Shown here piece after piece: positions 9,018 through 16,167 of a stretch of DNA of 64,000 nt (its first letter is position 1; each line of letters begins with the position of its first letter). Position numbers and translations under genes: made by a program. This DNA comes from Paenibacillus sp. BIHB 4019 (lineage in GTDB: Bacteria; Bacillota; Bacilli; Paenibacillales; Paenibacillaceae): assembly GCF_002741035.1 (NCBI RefSeq), contig NZ_CP016808.1, positions 6,496,501 to 6,560,500 of the forward strand, given 5' to 3'. The notes beneath the pieces are model-generated. The model saw only the letters and a list, made by a program, of their open reading frames with translations. It did no database searches and was not told where the DNA came from.

Positions 9018-11921
9018 TTAGTCAGTCATCATTTTTCTTTTTCTCTTATAACTTCTAATTAATGCAACCTCTAATAGAGCTAAAATAACGAACAATACGG
9101 CATCTGCGATATAAATAATCTTTATCCAAGCCGGCGTACTGTAGCCGGTATAATTTTCATACACACTGCTATTGACAATAGTATAAAGAGAATTTTTAAC
9201 AGCATGGCGCATAGCAATAACAGAAGTAGCACTGAGATCGGTCATAATCGCTTCATTTCCTGCTGTTCCCAACATGAGGTCACTACCGCCACGAACTGCA
9301 CGGTCTGCGTCCATATAGCCATAGTTACCGAAATAATCGGTCAGTACCATGCCTCGGAAACCCCATTCATCACGCAAAATATGATTCAGCAGTGCCGAAG
9401 TCGAGCCTCCCCATTCCGTTCCGATATAGTTGAAAACAGACATTATCGCAAGTGGCGAACCATCATTTGCCCCTACAGTCTTCTCAAATGGCTTTAAATA
9501 CAGTTCACGAGCAGCCTGCTCCGACAACCAGGTACATAAAAGGGCATTTCTGTTCGTTTCCTGTTCGTTAAATGCGAAGTGCTTCAGGAACGGGATGATT
9601 TTGTTATCATGAGCGGCTTGGGTTTCAGACATAGCCATCTTCGCACTTAGAATTGGATCTTCTGAATAGTATTCAAAATTACGGCCGTTGAACGCGCTTC
9701 TATGCAGGTTCATCGAAGGGCCATACCATCCGTGTATTTTAAAATCTTGCAGCTCTTTGATAATACCTTCAGCTACCTCATAGGCCATATCTACATTCCA
9801 AGTTTGAGCTAGCAGATTTTCTGATGGATAACCGGTGCCAAAGGATTGGGTCACGAAGGAGTTGACACCAGCCGGACCATCGGCAATTACCGTTGCAGGC
9901 AGATGAATGGAATCAATTTTAGTTGTTCCAAAGCCACCATAAGCAATAAAGTTTACCATTTCATCTACAGTGATTTGGGACAATAAATCCTCCCACTTCG
10001 GATCATCATAATCCTTGCCGCGTAAATCAAATGCCTCCAGACCATTGTTAACCCCTTGAACTGGCATTACATCAGCAGCGTTGTTGTATTTGGTAGGATC
10101 ATACGTTCCATTGGCAAGCAACTCGCCCTTTACTTCAAAGTCAGTTGGTGCGGCAACTACCTCCGTATAGTTTGCAAATTTATTGGCGCGAGAAAGAAAG
10201 CTTACATCGCCTTCAGCAAACTGCAGCTGATTTGTTGCTGCTGCTTTGTCTCCTGAACGCAGATTAGTTTCATCATAAATAACGTTCTGATGAAGCGTAT
10301 ACACTTGCTCATCGACGATATGATGACTGTCTGTACGCAAGCTGATCGCATAATCGCCTGCTTCCAATACATATCGGCCATCGCCTGTTGTGTCATAGGA
10401 GGCCATATCATCCAAAGAAAGATTAAATGTGAATTTTTGAGATTCCCCTGGAGCTAAAATTTTCGTCTTTTCAAATCCAATCAAATTTGCACTTGATTTT
10501 TCAATGCCACCATTTGTATATGGAGGATTGTAATAAACTTCTACTACATCCTTACCTGCTACACTTCCAGTATTTGAAACCGTAACTTCAAAGGTAAGGG
10601 ATCCGTTTTTTTCGGAGATCACACCCATTTGCTGATTGAAGGTCGTATAGCTTAATCCATAGCCAAATGGATATTGAACGGCTTTATCATAATCAATCAG
10701 TCCTTCGGTAGAGGCCGTCTCATAGAAGCGATAACCGGTATATATCCCTTCGACATAATTGACAAAGCTGGCTACGCCATCAGATTTTGCCCACGCTTGA
10801 CGAGCTTTTGACACTACCTCATCTACATTCGTATAGGCAAAGTGACCAATATTCTCGAAATACGGAGTGACGGTTAAATCATTCACCCAAGTATCCGATG
10901 TTTTACCGGATGGATTTACCTTGCCAGTGAGAATATTGCCGAGTGCATTAAACCCGGTTACTCCAGTTCCGCCAGCCAGTATTACACCTTTAATCTGTTC
11001 ATATTCATTTGTCCAACCCATCTCGAAGGTATTCGAGCCATTATAAACAACAACTACTTTTTTGAAATTTTTAGTGACCATATCGACCAAGTTTTTTTCC
11101 GTTTGGCTAAGTTCAAGGAAGGTCTGGCCATCTTTAAAATCACTGTAGTCCGGCGAGTTATTATGATAAGTCGCTTTGCGATACTTCGTTCCAGGCTCGT
11201 TCCAAGAACCATCCATAACTCCGCCCATATCATGCGGCAGGTCTGCTCCTTCTCCACCAACCCGACCTATCACAATAAGTGCCGTATCGGAGAATTGTTT
11301 AGCTTTAGTGAGCATCTCATTACTATACTGAGTGACAGGAGGCTCCGGCAAAGTCCAATCCTGCCCGTCATTAATGGACACTACCGGACGATCTGTACGA
11401 TAAGCTTTGTACATATCAGATAGCTCTGTATTCAGTTTAAAACCTGCATTTTCAAGCCCTGATAAAATACCTACAGCTGTACTTATATCCACTGATCCAG
11501 AACCTGTTCCTCCATAAATCGGATTTGTAGAGGCCCATCCAAACACATTTATATTTTTGTCTATAAGAGGAAGGATGTTGTCGACGTTTTTCGTCATAAC
11601 AATCCCCTCCTCTGCAACTTTCTCAATCGTTTCACGTGAGCTTGCAGCACTTTCTGCCGACAGACTTCCCTTTTCAGCCAAAGAAATCGAAATTAAATTT
11701 TCCAAAGGCCCTAAAGAAATAGCATTTACCATTATAAGCAGAATCATAAAGAAAGCGATTACAGATTGGATCCTGATGAACTTTGATTTTGGTTTTCCGG
11801 CTCTACGTGCCAGAATTAATACGGCAATCATCGCTAACAGTGCTACTCCAATAACAATTAGATATCCAGCAATCTGTTGAATGACACTTATGACATCTTC
11901 CCAAGCAACTGTAATATTCAT
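9018..11921 (-). CDS. Membrane-anchored glycoside hydrolase family 3 with permuted domain order
   Basis: About 967 residues. Two N-terminal membrane helices (about 12-36 and 48-68 from this start) are joined by a basic loop and a third helix lies near the C-terminus before RSYKRKRKMMTD; the positive-inside rule puts the catalytic part outside the cell. The usual GH3 order is reversed: the sandwich domain with GGEGADLPHD comes first (about 90-400), then a fibronectin III-like domain (about 420-550), then the TIM barrel (about 640-930) with GPSMNLHRS, FLKHFAFNEQE and the nucleophile motif MVLTDYFGN. Permuted GH3 enzymes are known from rumen Firmicutes, but the two-ended anchoring is unusual. 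ATG 11921 is preferred over GTG 11957 because of GAGGGGG ahead of it. It is the first gene of the operon. Confidence 0.87.
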   Translation of the reverse strand: MNITVAWEDVISVIQQIAGYLIVIGVALLAMIAVLILARRAGKPKSKFIRIQSVIAFFMILLIMVNAISLGPLENLISISLAEKGSLSAESAASSRETIEKVAEEGIVMTKNVDNILPLIDKNINVFGWASTNPIYGGTGSGSVDISTAVGILSGLENAGFKLNTELSDMYKAYRTDRPVVSINDGQDWTLPEPPVTQYSNEMLTKAKQFSDTALIVIGRVGGEGADLPHDMGGVMDGSWNEPGTKYRKATYHNNSPDYSDFKDGQTFLELSQTEKNLVDMVTKNFKKVVVVYNGSNTFEMGWTNEYEQIKGVILAGGTGVTGFNALGNILTGKVNPSGKTSDTWVNDLTVTPYFENIGHFAYTNVDEVVSKARQAWAKSDGVASFVNYVEGIYTGYRFYETASTEGLIDYDKAVQYPFGYGLSYTTFNQQMGVISEKNGSLTFEVTVSNTGSVAGKDVVEVYYNPPYTNGGIEKSSANLIGFEKTKILAPGESQKFTFNLSLDDMASYDTTGDGRYVLEAGDYAISLRTDSHHIVDEQVYTLHQNVIYDETNLRSGDKAAATNQLQFAEGDVSFLSRANKFANYTEVVAAPTDFEVKGELLANGTYDPTKYNNAADVMPVQGVNNGLEAFDLRGKDYDDPKWEDLLSQITVDEMVNFIAYGGFGTTKIDSIHLPATVIADGPAGVNSFVTQSFGTGYPSENLLAQTWNVDMAYEVAEGIIKELQDFKIHGWYGPSMNLHRSAFNGRNFEYYSEDPILSAKMAMSETQAAHDNKIIPFLKHFAFNEQETNRNALLCTWLSEQAARELYLKPFEKTVGANDGSPLAIMSVFNYIGTEWGGSTSALLNHILRDEWGFRGMVLTDYFGNYGYMDADRAVRGGSDLMLGTAGNEAIMTDLSATSVIAMRHAVKNSLYTIVNSSVYENYTGYSTPAWIKIIYIADAVLFVILALLEVALIRSYKRKRKMMTD

Positions 11922-12042
11922 AATTTCCCCCTCGATATTTAGCGCCTTCATTTCCACTAAACTAAATTGGATTCACCAGCTATATGCCACTGGTTTATCT
12001 ACCAATTCATAATGCTCACGTCCCTTGTTATTTAATAATTGA

Positions 12043-12051
12043 ATTTTAGCA
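12043..12051 (-). promoter_or_regulatory. Extended -10 promoter of the GH3-glf operon
   Basis: On the minus strand TGCTAAAAT reads as an extended -10 (TGn plus TAAAAT). No good -35 hexamer lies 16-18 bp upstream, only a TTTTGT-like tract, as expected for an activator-dependent promoter. The LytTR-type repeats end about 27 bp upstream. Confidence 0.55.
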
Positions 12052-12077
12052 TGTTTTTTTTTCTACAAAAGAAAGTC

Positions 12078-12111
12078 GCATGAACTGTAAGTTTTTTTGC
12101 ATGAACTGTAA
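12078..12111 (-). promoter_or_regulatory. LytTR/AgrA-type operator: two direct repeats 21 bp apart
   Basis: The 13-mer GCATGAACTGTAA occurs at 12078-12090 and 12099-12111 on the plus strand. Read on the minus strand each contains ACAGTTCAT, which matches the AgrA-type consensus at every defined position. The two 9-bp cores are separated by 12 bp, the spacing known for LytTR regulators binding as a dimer on one DNA face. It lies about 30 bp upstream of the GH3 operon -10, and the LytTR regulator gene is 1.4 kb away. Confidence 0.72.
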
Positions 12112-12123
12112 ATATCAAAAAAA

Positions 12124-12164
12124 ACATGGATCAGGTATGAAATTCTACATAACCTAATCCATGT
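12124..12164 (-). terminator. Terminator of the two-component operon
   Basis: 13-bp stem with one G-T mismatch (ACATGGAT... / ...ATCCATGT) followed on the minus strand by a run of eight T. It lies 25 bp after the kinase stop and just upstream of the LytTR-type operator. Confidence 0.85.
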
Positions 12165-12188
12165 AAATGTTACAATTTTATACTATTA

Positions 12189-13490
12189 TCACATTGGGAT
12201 AAGAATCTGTAATTCAAACCAATTATTCTTTTGGTTCACATTCACCACACCCCCATACTTCTGTGCCGTATATCGGATGCTTTTCAACCCGTATCCATGA
12301 TTATATAGATCTGTTTTTGTTGTTATTGGCAAATCTCCTTCGAGCTTAAGCTCCCCTTCAAAATAATTTTCAAATCGGATGATTAGAAAACCTTTTTGAG
12401 AAAAAAGGGAAACATGTATTAATCTTTTTTCTTCATCTTCGATCAGTTGACCAGATTCAATTGCATTATCCAGCGCATTACCGAAAATAGTACAGATATC
12501 AACTACATCAAAACCTTTAAGCAAGGTGCCGTCCGCTACACAAGTTAAAGTAATACCATTTTTAATACAATACATGTTTTTGCTTGCAAGTACTGTATCC
12601 AACACGTGATGTCCCGTCTTATTTTGCGCTTCGTATAACTTTATTTCATTTTCCATTTTCGTCAAATATGCATTTTTCTTTTCCGGGTCTTCTTCAGCTC
12701 TTAGAGCAGTAATTTGATGCTTTAAATCATGATACTTATAGTTGATTATTTCTATACTATCTTTGGATTGCTGATATTGCACATATTGATTTTGAAGTAT
12801 ATCTTGCACAGCCTTTAGTTCATGTCTCGTCCTCAGTTCGTTTAATTGGATATGGTATGCATATAATATGGTGAATCCACCTAAATCCACTAGAGTTCGT
12901 ATGTTGATTATTTCTTGCGCGTATTGTCCGCTAAAAGGCGTTCTGGAGGTCACAAAACTTAGGTTACTAATTCCAAATACCGCCGCCCCTATGAGAACCG
13001 TTGACCACAATTCACGCTGCCTTATATTCAGCTTGGCATCATCAGGAATTTGCCGTTTTTCTAATAACCAGATTATAAAAAATGAACTACCAAAAATGAT
13101 ACACAGCAGAAGCAATTCTAATAATGGATGGCCATTTTTACCATGCCAAATGAAGTAATGCACCTGCCATTCCAATGATGCTACAAACTCTGCTGCAACA
13201 AATGCTCTTATGCTGAAATAACCGGCTTCTAGGAACGATATGCTGCAGCTCAAATAAATTAAAAAGAACATTATCCCAAACGCCACACCCATACATAGAA
13301 TCCAAAAGGCAATCGGTATATCTTTAGTCAATACAAAAAAAACAGACTGTACGATCAGAATTGCACCGGAGAACATCCCAAACTTCCAGCCATTTAATTG
13401 TTTTTTTAATATCAAAATATAAATAATACTTGCCATCCACTCAGCCAATGCTGTATATAACCTAGGGATTTCAGGAAGCGTATCATTCAT
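12189..13490 (-). CDS. GHKL-type sensor histidine kinase (AgrC-like)
   Basis: 433 residues. About six hydrophobic helices occupy residues 15-215 and form the input domain. A coiled stretch (ELKAVQDILQNQYVQYQQSK) leads to the phospho-acceptor motif YKYHDLKHQ, with the histidine near residue 253. The ATP-binding GHKL domain has FGNALDNAIE (N box) and GYGLKSIR (G box). Kinases of this group pair with LytTR regulators and often sense peptides. No AgrB-type protease or AgrD-like peptide gene is next to it, so the signal is unknown. Its ATG overlaps the regulator stop by 4 bp, which indicates translational coupling. Confidence 0.9.
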   Translation of the reverse strand: MNDTLPEIPRLYTALAEWMASIIYILILKKQLNGWKFGMFSGAILIVQSVFFVLTKDIPIAFWILCMGVAFGIMFFLIYLSCSISFLEAGYFSIRAFVAAEFVASLEWQVHYFIWHGKNGHPLLELLLLCIIFGSSFFIIWLLEKRQIPDDAKLNIRQRELWSTVLIGAAVFGISNLSFVTSRTPFSGQYAQEIINIRTLVDLGGFTILYAYHIQLNELRTRHELKAVQDILQNQYVQYQQSKDSIEIINYKYHDLKHQITALRAEEDPEKKNAYLTKMENEIKLYEAQNKTGHHVLDTVLASKNMYCIKNGITLTCVADGTLLKGFDVVDICTIFGNALDNAIESGQLIEDEEKRLIHVSLFSQKGFLIIRFENYFEGELKLEGDLPITTKTDLYNHGYGLKSIRYTAQKYGGVVNVNQKNNWFELQILIPM

Positions 13491-14197
13491 TTTATAACTT
13501 CACCCCAATATTTCGATAAAGCTTCCATGAATGCTTTCCTTTTAGAACGGCTCACAAGAAGTTTCTTCCCCTTTACTACAGCGAAGATATCAGTCATTCC
13601 TTCTACATGCTCTAAATTTATAAAATAGCCTTTATTCCCCCGAAAAAAATGAAAACCGGATAATTGTTGTTCCAATTCCTTCATCGTACCTGATGTGATA
13701 AATTCTCCAGCTTTCGTGAAGAAAATTAAATGATGGCTCTGACTCTCTACATAATAAATATCAGCAATATCAAAGCGTTTTACCCCATTTTTTGTTTTTA
13801 AGGTAAAATAACAAACTTCTCTTTTCTTCATACGGTCTATAGCCCGGTTCAAGCGTTCTGAGAATTGAAAATATGAGATCGGTTTCAAAACATAATCCAA
13901 TGCATCCACAGCATATCCTTTGATCGCATATTGCGCCATATTCGTAATGAAAATAATAACTACCTCAGAATCCATTTTTCGAATTTCTTCTGCTGCAGAC
14001 ATTCCATCCATTAAGCCCATACACACATCCATTAATATGATGTCAAATTGCGCCTCATAGTTTTCAACAATTTCATCTCCATCCGAAAATGTCATGACTT
14101 CAATACTTTCTTCCCGATCTTGCTCAAACCTTCGTAAAAATTCTATTAACTGCTCTTTATAATTTATCTCGTCTTCGACAATAGCGATCCGTATCAT
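13487..14197 (-). CDS. LytTR-family response regulator
   Basis: 236 residues. Receiver domain at about 1-120 with the acidic pocket IVEDE and the phospho-acceptor Asp in FDIILMDVCMG near residue 56, and the conserved Lys in DYVLKPI. LytTR DNA-binding domain at about 135-236, with IYYVESQSHHLIFFT and FFRGNKGYFINLEHV typical of this fold. It precedes its kinase with a 4-bp overlap. The operator at 12078-12111 fits this domain, so the GH3-glf operon is the most likely target; a target outside the window cannot be excluded. No operator repeats are visible in front of this gene, arguing against simple autoregulation. Confidence 0.92.
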   Translation of the reverse strand: MIRIAIVEDEINYKEQLIEFLRRFEQDREESIEVMTFSDGDEIVENYEAQFDIILMDVCMGLMDGMSAAEEIRKMDSEVVIIFITNMAQYAIKGYAVDALDYVLKPISYFQFSERLNRAIDRMKKREVCYFTLKTKNGVKRFDIADIYYVESQSHHLIFFTKAGEFITSGTMKELEQQLSGFHFFRGNKGYFINLEHVEGMTDIFAVVKGKKLLVSRSKRKAFMEALSKYWGEVIK

Positions 14198-14278
14198 ATG
14201 TCATCCCCTCAGTAGTCATACTACGCAAATATTGCAAAAAGAATTTTGTTATCCAGGGCCAATTTATCAAGATAGAGT

Positions 14279-14305
14279 GTATACCCATAATAATGTTTTA
14301 GTCAA
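14279..14305 (-). promoter_or_regulatory. Sigma-A promoter of the two-component operon
   Basis: On the minus strand TTGACT (14305-14300), 16 bp spacer, TATACA (14284-14279). It predicts a leader of about 70 nt before the response regulator. Confidence 0.6.
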
Positions 14306-14498
14306 ACCCCAATATTTGATTTTTTCTCACTTGCGTTGCATAAATATTATTTAAATTTTCAATACGAAAACACCTCCTTCGACCGCATCTGATTTCGTCA
14401 GATACTGCAATGGAGGAATTATTAGCTTTTAATTAATCCAGTATACTTAGTTAAAATACGCTGGACTCTTAATTTTGTACAAGTAGACAAAAAGAAAA
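14306..14498. other. Intergenic region without a recognisable gene
   Basis: A GAAGGAGGTG tract on the minus strand near 14371-14380 looks like a ribosome site, but only a three-codon frame follows. A TCTGA/TCAGA hairpin lies upstream of it. This may be a leftover of a lost small gene or of the neighbouring mobile element. Confidence 0.35.
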
Positions 14499-14522
14499 AC
14501 ACCTTTATTTCTCAAGGTGTTT
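14499..14522 (-). terminator. Terminator copy beside the tRNA-Leu remnant
   Basis: AACACCTT / AAGGTGTT stem with a T-rich tail on the minus strand; a near-identical copy of the terminator at 15509-15532. Confidence 0.75.
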
Positions 14523-14528
14523 TCTGTA

Positions 14529-14590
14529 TGCCGAGGGCCGGAATCGAACCGGTACGGTAGTCACCTGCGGCAGGATTTTAAGACGTGTGC
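14529..14590 (-). pseudogene. Duplicated 3' half of tRNA-Leu (attachment-site remnant)
   Basis: On the minus strand this matches the intact tRNA-Leu from the anticodon loop (CTTAAAA) through the variable arm and T arm to the discriminator base, with only a few changes (for example GCCCTCGGC against GTCCTCGGC). The 5' half, including the D arm and one side of the anticodon stem, is absent. Together with its own terminator it forms a direct repeat of about 100 bp with 15500-15600, the pattern left by an element that integrated into the tRNA 3' end. Confidence 0.75.
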
Positions 14591-14687
14591 CTGAGCACTA
14601 TCAAATAAGAGAGCATGTGCGAGAACCCTTGATATATAGGGGTTTTTACTCTTGCGAGTCACAGTTCATGGTTAGCAGCGCTTTCGC

Positions 14688-15398
14688 TTATTTACGGGCA
14701 AGTATGATCGTATTGAGCCAGGTCAATTCCCATAGTGTAAGCGTGCCTTTTTGCGCCTTTTCAATCCATATTTTGTCTGTAATTACCTTTTTATCAAATA
14801 GGGCTTGCAGCGCCGCTACAAGCATTTTCTTTTGAGCCTCAGATAGCTTCATTTCTTGTTCATCTTCTTTTGCTTTTGTCTCTGTCTCTGCCTCTGTTAC
14901 TGCGTTTGTCTTTGCCTCTGTCTGCGCCTCAATAGCATCATATTTTTTAAGGTCATTAGCTTTGATGATCGCCAGCAGCTTACTCGCATAAGCCGAGTCA
15001 GTCGCATATCCGCAAGCATACAGCGCTGCCGCTTGCTCCTCTGGTGTTTTAGCAGTCCTCACACGGGCGTAACGGCTGATGCCAAACAATAAATCTTGAT
15101 CCTTGTAAAAATCATACAAGCTATCGTATGCTCTAAATGCAGCTGTGATATTGACCGTCTTACCGTTGTACTCTTCCCACGTTCCTTTATTGACAGCCTT
15201 ACCACGCCAGTAGGCGTTAGGCTTACCGATACCGACTTTAATGCCGCCAAGATTATTCCAATCGTGAATTTTGCAGCCAGTCTCCAAAATATTTTGAGCG
15301 AGTCTCACCGATGGCAGCATTGGCGATCCCTCCCGCCACGCTCGCAGGACATGAGGCGCTAATGTCTCAATGAACACCGCTCGACTATACTGAGTCAT
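14688..15398 (-). CDS. Glucosaminidase-type endolysin-like protein in a prophage remnant
   Basis: 236 residues, no signal peptide. The first 150 residues form a lysozyme-like glucosaminidase domain that cleaves peptidoglycan glycan strands: LPSVRLAQNILETGC carries the catalytic Glu, and DWNNLGGIKVG, YWRGKAVNKGTWEEYNG and FRAYDSLYDFYKD are typical of phage endolysins of this class. A Glu/Thr/Ala-rich linker (about 168-192) leads to a C-terminal segment, possibly wall-binding, ending ELTWLNTIILARK. The ATG at 15398 follows GGAGGAAAAGACA. It lies alone between the two tRNA-Leu copies with no holin, tail or integrase genes, so it is probably the last relic of a prophage; it appears intact. Confidence 0.8.
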   Translation of the reverse strand: MTQYSRAVFIETLAPHVLRAWREGSPMLPSVRLAQNILETGCKIHDWNNLGGIKVGIGKPNAYWRGKAVNKGTWEEYNGKTVNITAAFRAYDSLYDFYKDQDLLFGISRYARVRTAKTPEEQAAALYACGYATDSAYASKLLAIIKANDLKKYDAIEAQTEAKTNAVTEAETETKAKEDEQEMKLSEAQKKMLVAALQALFDKKVITDKIWIEKAQKGTLTLWELTWLNTIILARK

Positions 15399-15508
15399 TG
15401 TCTTTTCCTCCTCCAGCTCCCTGTTGGGGAGCTCTATCAATTATAGTTTGTAGTTCTGAGTCTATCATTTCAGCAACATTTTTAGTAATAAATTCCACGC
15501 AAAAGAAA

Positions 15509-15532
15509 AACACCTTGATTTCTCAAGGTGTT
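15509..15532 (-). terminator. Terminator of the tRNA unit
   Basis: 10-bp arms AACACCTTGA / TCAAGGTGTT followed on the minus strand by TTTTCTTTT. It begins 8 bp after the tRNA-Leu. Confidence 0.8.
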
Positions 15533-15539
15533 TTCTGAA

Positions 15540-15625
15540 TGCCGAGGACCGGGATCGAACCGGTACGGTAGTCACCTACCGCAGGATTTTAAGTCCTGTG
15601 CGTCTGCCAATTCCGCCACCCCGGC
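15540..15625 (-). tRNA. tRNA-Leu (anticodon UAA)
   Basis: Full cloverleaf on the minus strand: acceptor GCCGGGG / CCTCGGC with one G-T pair, anticodon loop CTTAAAA giving UAA, a long variable arm typical of tRNA-Leu (GGTAGGTGACTACC), and T loop GGTTCGATCC. The discriminator is A and CCA is not encoded. Its 3' half is duplicated at 14529-14590. Confidence 0.95.
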
Positions 15626-15649
15626 ATAATAGATTGAGGTGTACAATGG

Positions 15650-15723
15650 TGGGCCCTGAGGGACTCGAACCCCCGACCAATCGGTTATGAGCCGACCGCT
15701 CTAACCAACTGAGCTAAGGGCCC
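15650..15723 (-). tRNA. tRNA with CAU anticodon (tRNA-Ile2 with lysidine, or elongator tRNA-Met)
   Basis: Acceptor GGGCCCT / AGGGCCC, D arm TAGCTCAGTTGGTTAGAGC, anticodon loop CTCATAA, T loop GGTTCGAGTCC. The GGCTCATAACC anticodon arm resembles Bacillus tRNA-Ile(CAU) more than tRNA-Met, which favours the TilS-modified isoleucine tRNA, but the sequence alone does not settle it. Confidence 0.9.
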
Positions 15724-15764
15724 TCATAAAACGTCTAGCACGACGATTTAATAGAAAGCGGCTA

Positions 15765-15792
15765 TATATATTCCATTCGTACAACGCATCAA
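15765..15792 (-). promoter_or_regulatory. Probable promoter of the two-tRNA unit
   Basis: On the minus strand TTGATG (15792-15787), 16-bp spacer, TATATA (15770-15765), about 40 bp before the first tRNA. Confidence 0.5.
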
Positions 15793-15874
15793 TTTGAAAT
15801 GGCGACATGAATTAATATACAATATATGAGATAGTGAAGTCAAGCATTTTTCTTCATTTTTTTAATCTTTTGAT

Positions 15875-16039
15875 TTAAATCAAAAATCTAACACCGTAAC
15901 GCCCCCGTTTGGAGCGAAAAACCTCGACCTCCTGCGGACACTCGTAGCCATAGATCCACCAGTCATTTTCCATTCTTCGCACAAGGCAGCCTGCCTGAAA
16001 TTTTGTCTCATATAATCGAACCCAATAGATCCACCTCAT
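15875..16039 (-). CDS. 54-residue basic hypothetical protein
   Basis: ATG start with a strong ribosome site (AGGAGGG, 6 nt spacing). The protein is rich in Arg, Trp and Tyr, with an RRMENDWWIYGYECPQ core and RSKRGRYGVRFLI at the end, and no membrane helix. The alternating hydrophobic and aromatic pattern suggests a small beta-rich soluble protein. Function is not recognised. It stands alone between the tRNA pair and the ABC operon terminator, on the same strand as both. Confidence 0.6.
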   Translation of the reverse strand: MRWIYWVRLYETKFQAGCLVRRMENDWWIYGYECPQEVEVFRSKRGRYGVRFLI

Positions 16040-16119
16040 TGGTATCCCTCCTCACTCATTAGAATACCCAAAAAAGGCTAAATACAGTAATCCATCGACT
16101 TTTTATACCTTCAAAAACA

Positions 16120-16161
16120 AACGTCCCGTACAAAGCCATTTCAGGCTTTATACGGGACGTT
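16120..16161 (-). terminator. Terminator of the ABC operon
   Basis: Perfect 11-bp stem AACGTCCCGTA / TACGGGACGTT with an inner AAAGCC/GGCTTT stem. T-rich tracts flank both sides, so it can act on either strand. It lies 6 bp after the solute-binding-protein gene. Confidence 0.85.
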
Positions 16162-16167
16162 CTTTTT

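Noticed and set aside
14630..14655. AACCC/GGGGTT hairpin with T-run on the plus strand
   Set aside because: The stem is short and no plus-strand gene precedes it; the nearby gene is on the minus strand.
14661..14669. A third ACAGTTCAT site near the endolysin gene
   Set aside because: Single copy on the plus strand, after a stop codon and without a partner 21 bp away, so probably chance.
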